From Cellulomonas sp. (GTDB taxonomy: Bacteria > Actinomycetota > Actinomycetes > Actinomycetales > Cellulomonadaceae), in the NCBI GenBank assembly GCA_031178805.1, contig JAPSIJ010000130.1:1-6579 (forward strand): a stretch of 6,579 bases of DNA, read 5' to 3'. The translations under genes and the position numbers were made by a program. This document shows, piece after piece, positions 1 through 6,284 of the stretch. The notes below the pieces were generated by a model. It ran no database searches. It was not told the origin of the DNA and saw only the letters and a list, made by a program, of their open reading frames with translations. How positions within the stretch are numbered: the first letter of the stretch is position 1; each line of letters opens with the position of its first letter.

Positions 1-57
1 GCGGATCCCGTTGCCGGCGGTCCTCATCGCTGCGTGATCCACCACGAGCTCGGTCAT
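1..57 (-). CDS. First 19 codons of an unidentified protein (3' end outside window)
   Basis: An ATG at 57-55 with a near-ideal ribosome site opens a frame that runs to the left edge: MTELVVDHAAMRTAGNGIR. The opening pattern (M-T-x-L-x-V-D-x-x-A-(L/M)-R-x-A-G-x-x-I) resembles the N-terminus of small type VII secretion-associated proteins of the EspC or WXG100-like kind, which often begin this way in actinobacteria. Nineteen residues are too few to assign a family. It is separated from the operon by 187 bases and a candidate terminator, so it is probably a different transcription unit. Several of its codons (GAT, GCA, AGG) are less typical of high-GC genes than those of its neighbours, but the sample is tiny. 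Confidence 0.5.
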   Translation of the reverse strand, partial: MTELVVDHAAMRTAGNGIR

Positions 58-63
58 GGGCTG

Positions 64-70
64 CCCTCCC
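64..70 (-). promoter_or_regulatory. Ribosome binding site of the leftmost partial gene
   Basis: The minus strand reads GGGAGGG, 6 bases, then ATG (57-55). It is a near-ideal site and the main reason for calling a gene start so close to the edge. Confidence 0.6.
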
Positions 71-80
71 ACGTCGTCCA

Positions 81-99
81 CGAGGCCGGGTCGGCCTCG
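81..99. repeat. Perfect inverted repeat just upstream of the leftmost gene
   Basis: CGAGGCC at 81-87 and GGCCTCG at 93-99 are perfect reverse complements around the 5-base spacer GGGTC. The repeat sits 11 bases upstream of the ribosome site of the leftmost gene. It could be a regulator binding site or an RNA hairpin in its leader. At this GC content a 7-bp arm can also occur by chance. Confidence 0.4.
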
Positions 100-237
100 A
101 CTCCGCTGCCGCCCCTGGGCGGGGCCGGCACATGGCCGACCGTAGGGGCCGGTTGCGTGGTGTCGGTGCTGGTGAGTGGTGCGGCCACGAGGATCTGAGT
201 GCTCGGCTGCGTGATCGGTGAGTGCCCCGGCGCGCAC

Positions 238-256
238 GAGCGGGTCAGTCCCGCTC
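238..256 (-). terminator. Candidate hairpin at the end of the operon
   Basis: The minus strand contains a perfect 7-bp stem GAGCGGG / CCCGCTC with a 5-base loop that includes the stop codon of the GtrA-like gene. No run of T follows, so it is not a textbook intrinsic terminator. Hairpins without a T tract are common at gene ends in high-GC actinobacteria, so a terminator or 3'-end stabilising role is plausible but unproven. Confidence 0.35.
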
Positions 257-883
257 CGCGCCCCGTGACCGGGTCGCCTCCGCTTCCGCCGCCGTCCCCG
301 GCACCTGCCGGAAGATCACCTTGAAGATCGGGAAGAACACCCAGAACGAGATCGCCGCGTTGATGATCATCGTCGCGAAGTCCGCGAGCGTCTCCCCGGT
401 CGTGCCGAGCCCCCACCCGTCGATGAGCAGGTCGTAGATCGGCGCCTTGTACCAGCCCTGCGCGGCCGCGGCGGCGACGGTGATGACGACGTACGCGACG
501 GCGTACCAGGCGGCCGCCTTCGCGACGGAGGAGTTCGACCGGAACGTGATGGACCGCTGCGCGAAGAAGTTGATCACCTGCGCGATCAGCAGGGTGATCT
601 GCACGGCGAGGAAGTACGCGAGCCCGCCCCCGCCGCCGGGCAGCGCGCCCTCGGCGTAGTCGAACACGAAGTACTGCGAGCCGTCCGGGTTCGAGCCCAC
701 GGGCCACACCTGGAACGACGTGTCGATGAGCGACGTCATGCCGAACAGCCACTTGATCAGCGGCATCAGCGCGAGCTGCAGCACGGTGACGCCGTTGCTG
801 ATCAGGAAGAAGACGACGAACTGCGCGAGCCCGGGGCGGGCGGTGGCGAACCGCCCCCAGGCGTCCTTGGCCCGGGTCAGCAC
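245..883 (-). CDS. GtrA-family four-helix membrane protein with long first loop
   Basis: This 212-residue protein has four predicted membrane helices at about 21-45, 89-108, 123-142 and 170-191. Helix 1 (QFVVFFLISNGVTVLQLAL) and the end of helix 2 (INFFAQRSITFRSN) match the GtrA pattern, in which helix 2 ends in an N-x-x-x-x-R-x-x-TF motif. GtrA proteins are thought to move undecaprenyl-phosphate-linked sugars across the membrane or to support glycosyltransferases that use them. Typical members have about 120-150 residues with short loops. This one has about 43 residues between helices 1 and 2 (VWPVGSNPDGSQYFVFDYAEGA then five glycines split by this summary: LPGGGGG), about 27 between helices 3 and 4, and a charged tail. 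The GTG start overlaps the preceding stop by 7 bases (GTGCTGA) and has a strong ribosome site. Family assignment is fairly secure; the transported substrate, and whether it transports at all, is inference. Confidence 0.82.
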   Translation of the reverse strand: MLTRAKDAWGRFATARPGLAQFVVFFLISNGVTVLQLALMPLIKWLFGMTSLIDTSFQVWPVGSNPDGSQYFVFDYAEGALPGGGGGLAYFLAVQITLLIAQVINFFAQRSITFRSNSSVAKAAAWYAVAYVVITVAAAAAQGWYKAPIYDLLIDGWGLGTTGETLADFATMIINAAISFWVFFPIFKVIFRQVPGTAAEAEATRSRGAERD

Positions 884-3327
884 GACGTCCCTCCCACGGC
901 GTCGGCACGCACGGCGTCGCCGCCGGCAGCCGGATCCTGCAGCGCCCGCGCGGTCCGCCGGTCGGCCCGCCGGGTCCGCAGCACCGCCCGCACGACCGCC
1001 GCGGCCCCGCGCCAGAAGGCCCCGTTGACGATCCGCACCAGGCCGTCGACCGCGGCGGCGTCGACCCAGCCGCCGGTCATCTTGCCGACGGCGCGGAACG
1101 GCATGTTGAGGAGGAACAGCGTGTTCAGGTCCGGCTCGCCGCGGGTCTCGGACCGGCGCAGCCGCCGCGCGAGCACCCGGTACGCGAGCCGCGCGACCCG
1201 CGACCGCGCGGCGGCCATCCGCTGCAGCGCGTCGTTCGGTCCGAGCGCCCCGGACCACGCCGCAGGCGGCGCCGGGCGGCCGAGCAGCGCGGCGAAGGCG
1301 GCGTCCGGCACGTCCCGCACGTCGGCGGCGGCGTACCAGGCCAGCGCCGGGTCGAGCGGCGCGGGCGGCACCGTGCCGGGGACCTCGACCGTCGCCGACA
1401 GCGGCAGGTCGTCGACGTGCGGGCCGGCCAGCACCCGGTACTCCCCGCGCTCGACCTGCCAGGCGCCGGTCGCGACGTCCCAGTGCCGGAACGCCGCGTC
1501 GCCCAGCGGCACGGTCACGGTCGCGGACTCCCCCGGCGCCAGCTCGACGCGCGCGAAGCCGGCCAGGGCCCGTGCGGGCCGCGGCACGCCCGGCGTCGGC
1601 CGGTGCACGTACACCTGCACGACCTCGGCACCCGCGACCGCGCCGGTGTTCGTCACGGTGACCTCCGCCGACTCGGGCGTCGCCGCGAGCGAGGTGTACC
1701 CGAACGTCGTGTACGACAGGCCGTAGCCGAACGGGAACGTCACCGGCACCCCGGTCGTGGCGTAGTACCGGTACCCCACGAACAGGCCCTCCCGGTACTC
1801 CGCCGTCCGGCCCCGCGCCGGGAACCGGGTCGCGCAGGGCGTGTCCGCGAGCCGCACGGGCACCGTCTCCGCGAGCCGGCCGGACGGGGTGACCGCCCCG
1901 GTCAGCACGTCGAGCAGCCCGCCCGCGCCCGCCTGGCCGCCGAGGTAGCCGTGCAGCACCGCCCTGGCGGAGCCGAGCCAGGGCATCTCCACCACGCCGC
2001 CGGCGGACAGCACGACGACGGTGCACGGGTTCGTCGCCGCCACGGCCGTGAGCAGCCGGACCTGGGCGTCCACGAGCGCCAGCGTCGACCGGTCGACGCC
2101 CTCGGACTCGGCGACCTCGTCCAGGCCGAGGAACAGCACCGCCACCTCCACGTCGGCGGCGGCGTCCACGGCCTCGTGCAGCAGGGCGTCGTCCGGGGTG
2201 CCGTCCCGCCGGAACCCCGGCGCGAACGCCGACAGGGTCAGCCCCGACGAGCCGACCAGGTCCAGCACCGCGTCCAGCCGGGTCGGGTTGACCGCCGACG
2301 AGCCCGCGCCCTGGTACCGCGGCGTCCGGGCGAAGTCGCCGATCACCGCGACCCGCGTCCCGGGCGCCAGCGGCAGCAGGGCGTCGTCGTTCTTCAGCAG
2401 CACCGCCGACCGCGCCGCGACCCGCCGCGCGAGCGCGTGGTGCGCGTCCGCGTCCACGCGCGGGGCCGTGCCGGGCTCGCGCGCGGCGGCGACCAGCGTC
2501 AGCACCTCCGCGGCCCGCGCGTCCAGGTCCGACTCCGCCAGCCGGCCGTCCCGCACGGCGGCCACGAGCTGCCGCGCGGAGTCGAGCCCCGCGGCGGGCA
2601 TCTCGAGCGTGCCGCCGGCCGCGGCCGCCGCGACGACGTCGTTCGACCCGCCCCAGTCGGAGACGACGACGCCGTCGAAGCCCCACTCGTCCCGCAGCAC
2701 CGTGGTGAGCAGGTGCGGGTGCTCGTGGGCGTACACCCCGTTGACCCGGTTGTACGCCGACATGAGCGCCCGGGGCCGCGCCTCCCGGACGACGATCTCG
2801 AACGCCCGCAGGTACAGCTCCCGCAGCGTGCGCTCGTCGACCACCGAGTCCGACACCATCCGCAGCAGCTCCTGGCTGTTCGCCGCGAAGTGCTTGGGGC
2901 ACGCCGCGACGCCTTGCGACTGGATGCCGCGGACGTACGCGGCCGCGAGCCGCCCGGCCAGCAGCGGGTCCTCGGAGAAGTACTCGAAGTTCCGGCCGCC
3001 GAGCGGGGACCGCTTGATGTTGAGGCCCGGGCCGAGCAGCACGTCCACGTCCTGGGCCGCCGCCTCGGCGCCGAGCGCCCGCCCGACCTCCTCGGCCAGC
3101 GCCGGGTCCCAGGTGTTCGCCACCGCCGCCGCGGTCGGGAAGCAGGTCGCGGGCAGCGACTCGGCGAGGCCGAGGTGGTCCGCGGAGCCCGTCTGCTTCC
3201 GCACGCCGTGCGGGCCGTCGGCCAGCCACAGCGACCGCACCCCGTGCCGCGGCAGGTCCCGCGTTTCCCAGACCGATTTCCCCGTGAGCAGGGCGGCCTT
3301 CTCCAGCAGGGTCAGGGGCACGATCAT
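877..3327 (-). CDS. Cytoplasmic family 3 glycoside hydrolase (beta-glucosidase-like) with C-terminal extension
   Basis: This 816-residue protein has standard GH3 order and begins directly with the catalytic barrel, with no signal peptide, so it should act in the cytoplasm on imported or released glycosides. Barrel motifs are LADGPHGVRK with D37 at the sugar site, GRNFEYFSEDP at 111-121, PKHFAANSQE with K145 and H146, and WGFDGVVVSDWGG with probable nucleophile D224. The alpha/beta sandwich follows at about 300-500 (VLLKNDDALLPLAPGTRVAVIG; ESEGVDR with probable acid/base E409). The Fn3-like domain lies at about 535-650 (FVGYRYY, FPFGYGLSYTTF, VTNTGAVAGAEVVQVYV). No PA14 insertion is seen. Residues 652-816 form an extra, Arg- and Ala-rich, mostly helical tail containing LNTLFLLNMPFRAVGKM and DGLVRIVNGAFWRG; similar tails occur in many bacterial GH3 enzymes but I know no assigned function. 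Preferred sugar cannot be read from sequence; xylosidase or arabinosidase activity remains possible. Confidence 0.93.
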   Translation of the reverse strand: MIVPLTLLEKAALLTGKSVWETRDLPRHGVRSLWLADGPHGVRKQTGSADHLGLAESLPATCFPTAAAVANTWDPALAEEVGRALGAEAAAQDVDVLLGPGLNIKRSPLGGRNFEYFSEDPLLAGRLAAAYVRGIQSQGVAACPKHFAANSQELLRMVSDSVVDERTLRELYLRAFEIVVREARPRALMSAYNRVNGVYAHEHPHLLTTVLRDEWGFDGVVVSDWGGSNDVVAAAAAGGTLEMPAAGLDSARQLVAAVRDGRLAESDLDARAAEVLTLVAAAREPGTAPRVDADAHHALARRVAARSAVLLKNDDALLPLAPGTRVAVIGDFARTPRYQGAGSSAVNPTRLDAVLDLVGSSGLTLSAFAPGFRRDGTPDDALLHEAVDAAADVEVAVLFLGLDEVAESEGVDRSTLALVDAQVRLLTAVAATNPCTVVVLSAGGVVEMPWLGSARAVLHGYLGGQAGAGGLLDVLTGAVTPSGRLAETVPVRLADTPCATRFPARGRTAEYREGLFVGYRYYATTGVPVTFPFGYGLSYTTFGYTSLAATPESAEVTVTNTGAVAGAEVVQVYVHRPTPGVPRPARALAGFARVELAPGESATVTVPLGDAAFRHWDVATGAWQVERGEYRVLAGPHVDDLPLSATVEVPGTVPPAPLDPALAWYAAADVRDVPDAAFAALLGRPAPPAAWSGALGPNDALQRMAAARSRVARLAYRVLARRLRRSETRGEPDLNTLFLLNMPFRAVGKMTGGWVDAAAVDGLVRIVNGAFWRGAAAVVRAVLRTRRADRRTARALQDPAAGGDAVRADAVGGTSC
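889..895 (-). promoter_or_regulatory. Ribosome binding site deciding the GTG start of the GtrA-like gene
   Basis: GGGAGGG on the minus strand is followed by 5 bases and GTG (883-881). It identifies the start in a reading frame that otherwise stays open far upstream through the GH3 gene. Confidence 0.7.
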
Positions 3328-6284
3328 CGGGCTCCCCCGTCGGACTCGCGCCGGACCCGGCGCACCCGCCGCGTCACCAGCAGCGCGCCGGCCAGCACCA
3401 GCAGGCCGAGGAGCACCGTCCCGCCGATCTGCGCGTACACCCACGTCGGTGGTGTGTACGTGACCGTCGCGCCGGGCGCGAGGCCGTTCATGGCGTTCGA
3501 GTTCGCCACCGTGAACAGGACGTGGTGCGTGGCGTTCCGGATGTCGGTGACCGCCTTGGCCGACGAGGTGTCGGCGAACGACTTCGACGGCTGGAACGTC
3601 AGCGTCAGGTCGGTGCCCGCGTGGATGCCCTCGTTCGGGTTCATGTACGGGTACAGGTTGAAGTCCGAGATGGCGAAGCCCTCGAAGCCCCACTCGTCCC
3701 GCAGCACGGTGCCCATCAGCGCGGGCGACCCGCCGGCCCAGGTGGCGCCGATCCGGTTGAACGAGCTCATCACCCCGCCGGCCCCGATCGTCGTCTCCGC
3801 GATCGTGCCGTCCTCGTCGGCGACGTACCGCACCGGCATCTCGATGCCCTTGACCGCCATCTCGAACGGCTTGAGGTACAGCTCGCGGATCGTCTGCTCG
3901 GTGGCCCAGGTGGCGATGCCGTTGTTGACGCGGTTCGTCTCCTGCTCGTTCAGGGCGTAGTGCTTGATCAGCGTGTAGACGCCGTGCTCCGCCGCGCCGT
4001 TCGCCACCGCGGTGGCCAGCGCCCCGGACAGGTACGGGTCCTCGGAGTAGTACTCGAAGTTCCGGCCGCCGAACGGCGAGCGGTGCAGGTTCACGGCCGG
4101 CGCGTACCAGCCGTTGATCTCCTTGTGCAGCGCCTCGTCGCCGAGCATCCGGCCCATCTCGGTGAGCAGGTCGACGTCCCAGGTCTGCGCGATCAGCGCC
4201 TGCGACGGGTAGGCGACGCCGTTGATCGCGGAGTTGATGAACGACGAGAAGCCCGCCGGCCCGTCCGGCTCCACCGTCTGCGGCTTGGCGATCGAGCCGA
4301 TCGCGGCCGTCTGGTACGCACCGTTCAGCAGCATGTCGGTCATGTCGCCGACGGACAGCGAGTCGAGCAGCTCCTCCCACGCGGGGTCGTCCTTCGCCAG
4401 CCCGCGCAGGTCGACCAGCGCGAGCTCCGACCGGGCGCCGGTGGTCGGCGCCGGGCCGTCGAACGCCGCCGCGGCGGCCTCGTGGTCCCAGGGCGCGAAC
4501 CCCTCGGCGACGGCGTCGTCCGCGACCAGCAGGTCGGCGGTGGGAGCGGTCGGGAACGTCCCGGCGAAGTCGGCGCGGGACAGCGGCACGATCCTGCCGT
4601 CCTGCGGCGTGCTGCTGAACCGGGCGGACACGTCGTCGAACTGGTTGGTCACCGGGGCGCGGTCGGACGCCCGGTGGTCGTCGCCGGCGTACACGACGTC
4701 GGTGTCGACCGGGTACCGGATCGGCTCCGTGCCGGGGGCCACGGTGTGCGAGTCGCTGCGCACGGTCAGCAGGTAGTCGCCGGCCTCCAGCACGTAGGCC
4801 TCGTGGCCGAGGTGGTCGTAGGACGCCATGTCCTCCACCGCGAGCGCCAGCGTCACCGTCTCGGACGCACCGGGCTGCAGCACGCCGGTCTTGCCGAACG
4901 CGCCGAGCACCACCGCGGCCTTCTCGATGCCGCCCGGGGTGTACGGCGCGGAGTAGTACAGCTGCACGACCTCCTGGCCGGCGACGTCGCCGGTGTTGGT
5001 CACCTCGACGTCCACGGTGATCTCCCCGTCCACCGGGCCGAGGTCCGTTCGGGCGACCCGCTGGTCGAAGGACGTGTAGGACAGGCCGTGGCCGAACGGG
5101 TAGACGACCGCGGCGTCGTAGTCGAGGAACCTCTCCTCGGCGGCCGTCTCGTAGTACCGGTAGCCGACGTAGATGCCCTCGGCGTAGTGCACGAACGGCG
5201 CCTCGTTCGTGACGGTCGCGTTGGACGTCGCCCGCTCGACGGCCGGGACGGGGTACGACACGTCCAGGTCCTCGTAGACGAACTCGCCGAAGTTCGGGTA
5301 GATCGGGTCGGCGGTGAAGTCCGCGGCCCACAGGTCGGCGGTGCGGCCCGACGGGCTGACCTCGCCGGCCAGGATCGCGCCGAGTGCGTCGAACCCGGTG
5401 GCGCCCGGCGAGCCCGCCAGCAGGATCGCGGCCACCGCGGGGTCGTCGTGGAGCTCGCCGACCTCCATCGTGGTGGAGGCGTTGACGACGACGACCACCG
5501 TGTCGAACGACTCCGTGGCGAGCGCGACCAGGTCCCGCTCGTCCTGGTTCAGCTGCAGCTGGTGCTGCCCCGGCACCGCGTGCGCGTCCCAGCCGGTCAT
5601 GTCCTGCGTGAGGTCGCCGCCCTCGCCGCCGGGCCGGCCGAGGTAGACCACGGCCGCGTCGGCGTACTCGCCGAAGGTGCCCGCCCGCGCCGCGTACTCC
5701 GCGACCGGCAGCTCGCCGATGTCGTAGGTCGAGCCCTCGGGGTCGTCCATCTCGATGTGGCCGCGCGGGTGCTCGTCGGCGTACGCCTCGATCGCGGCGT
5801 ACACCTCGTCGTTCACGGTGAACCCGGCGTCCTCCAGGCCGCCGCGCGCGGTGACGGCCGAGTTCGTGTCGACCGAGCCGGAGCCCGAGCCGCCGAACAC
5901 GGGGTCGGCCGCGGCCCGGCCGAGCATGGTCACCCGGGCGCCGGCGGCGAGCGGCAGGGCGCCGTCCGCGTTCTTGGCGAGCACGATGCCGCCGGCCGCG
6001 ATCCGCTCGACCAGGTCCTCCGCCGCGGCGTCGACCTCGTCGAGGCTCGCGAACCGCGACGTGTAGTACTCGGTGTCCCAGTCCGCCGACTCCTCGGCGT
6101 TGCTGAACGTGTACGTGCCGGAGCCGAGTTGCGACGCGACCCAGCCGCCGGCGACGACCAGCGCGATGTTGACCACCACCGCCAGGGCGGTGACGGTGGC
6201 GAGCACGGACACCCAGATCCCGAGGAACCGCCGGTTGGACATCGGCGGCCGGCCGCCGGCGGTCCGGGTCGCGTCGCGGCTCAC
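3324..6284 (-). CDS. Membrane-anchored, domain-swapped family 3 glycoside hydrolase (beta-glucosidase-like)
   Basis: This 986-residue protein probably removes terminal sugars from beta-glycosides outside the membrane. Domain order is reversed from a usual GH3 enzyme. After a helix at about residues 20-49 comes the alpha/beta sandwich (about 85-335: AKNADGALPLAAGARVTMLG, GGSGSGSVD, GGEGGDL with probable acid/base E221). Next is the Fn3-like domain (about 395-516: YVGYRYYE, FGHGLSYTSF, VTNTGDVAGQEVVQLY), then a linker of about 115 residues. The catalytic barrel is last (about 635-935): EPDGPAGF with D674, GRNFEYYSEDP at 741-751, IKHYALNEQE with K774 and H775, and GFEGFAISDFN with probable nucleophile D874. 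A second helix at about 949-970 is followed by RRVRRVRR. Basic residues flank both helices on the cytoplasmic side, so both termini should be inside and the enzyme outside. The permuted order is known in other GH3 enzymes such as the Ruminococcus albus type. The GTG start is favoured; an ATG start at 6242 would give 972 residues. Beta-xylosidase or arabinofuranosidase activity is possible. Confidence 0.93.
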   Translation of the reverse strand: MSRDATRTAGGRPPMSNRRFLGIWVSVLATVTALAVVVNIALVVAGGWVASQLGSGTYTFSNAEESADWDTEYYTSRFASLDEVDAAAEDLVERIAAGGIVLAKNADGALPLAAGARVTMLGRAAADPVFGGSGSGSVDTNSAVTARGGLEDAGFTVNDEVYAAIEAYADEHPRGHIEMDDPEGSTYDIGELPVAEYAARAGTFGEYADAAVVYLGRPGGEGGDLTQDMTGWDAHAVPGQHQLQLNQDERDLVALATESFDTVVVVVNASTTMEVGELHDDPAVAAILLAGSPGATGFDALGAILAGEVSPSGRTADLWAADFTADPIYPNFGEFVYEDLDVSYPVPAVERATSNATVTNEAPFVHYAEGIYVGYRYYETAAEERFLDYDAAVVYPFGHGLSYTSFDQRVARTDLGPVDGEITVDVEVTNTGDVAGQEVVQLYYSAPYTPGGIEKAAVVLGAFGKTGVLQPGASETVTLALAVEDMASYDHLGHEAYVLEAGDYLLTVRSDSHTVAPGTEPIRYPVDTDVVYAGDDHRASDRAPVTNQFDDVSARFSSTPQDGRIVPLSRADFAGTFPTAPTADLLVADDAVAEGFAPWDHEAAAAAFDGPAPTTGARSELALVDLRGLAKDDPAWEELLDSLSVGDMTDMLLNGAYQTAAIGSIAKPQTVEPDGPAGFSSFINSAINGVAYPSQALIAQTWDVDLLTEMGRMLGDEALHKEINGWYAPAVNLHRSPFGGRNFEYYSEDPYLSGALATAVANGAAEHGVYTLIKHYALNEQETNRVNNGIATWATEQTIRELYLKPFEMAVKGIEMPVRYVADEDGTIAETTIGAGGVMSSFNRIGATWAGGSPALMGTVLRDEWGFEGFAISDFNLYPYMNPNEGIHAGTDLTLTFQPSKSFADTSSAKAVTDIRNATHHVLFTVANSNAMNGLAPGATVTYTPPTWVYAQIGGTVLLGLLVLAGALLVTRRVRRVRRESDGGAR
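3332..3338 (-). promoter_or_regulatory. Ribosome binding site of the cytoplasmic GH3 gene
   Basis: The minus strand reads GGGGGAG followed by 4 bases and ATG (3327-3325). It lies inside the last codons of the preceding gene, and the start overlaps that gene's stop as ATGA, which favours translational coupling. Confidence 0.6.

Larger units (their letters stand above)
58..244. other. Intergenic gap between the operon and the next gene
   Basis: This is the only sizeable non-coding stretch in the window. It contains a perfect inverted repeat (81-99), the ribosome site of the next gene (64-70), and on the minus strand a weak -10-like TACGGT (144-139) without a convincing -35 partner. A promoter for the leftmost gene may lie here. 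I see no tRNA, riboswitch-like fold or coding frame that I would defend. Confidence 0.4.

Noticed and set aside
600..660. C/G-rich simple-sequence run
   Set aside because: It is explained by the glycine run and neighbouring residues of the GtrA-like protein in a high-GC genome.
54..908. Minus-strand frame overlapping the GtrA-like gene and running into the intergenic gap
   Set aside because: Over the GtrA gene it is Arg-rich shadow sequence and its end has no recognisable domain. The GtrA frame contains coherent membrane helices.
884..3229. Upstream extension of the GtrA-like reading frame
   Set aside because: This stretch overlaps the GH3 gene in another frame and is Arg/Gly/Ala-rich without motifs. 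The GTG at 883 has a strong ribosome site and begins the membrane protein.
2021..3463. Second plus-strand open frame, rich in Ser, Ala, Arg and Thr
   Set aside because: It is antisense to GH3 coding sequence, crosses the junction of two genes and has a composition typical of a shadow frame.
1417..3960. Long open frame on the plus strand opposite the two GH3 genes
   Set aside because: Its translation is Arg/Pro/Val-rich low-complexity sequence without recognisable motifs, while the opposite strand encodes clear GH3 domains. Very high GC content makes stop codons rare in shadow frames.
4541..4554. TGGGAGCGGTCGGG, resembling a CebR/LacI-type operator (TGGGAGCGCTCCCA)
   Set aside because: The right half does not match, so the palindrome is broken, and it lies deep inside coding sequence with codons explained by the GH3 protein.
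3328..5331. Upstream extension of the cytoplasmic GH3 reading frame through the neighbouring gene
   Set aside because: The frame is open but translates to Arg/Gly-rich nonsense. The ATG at 3327 has a ribosome site and begins exactly where GH3 similarity begins.
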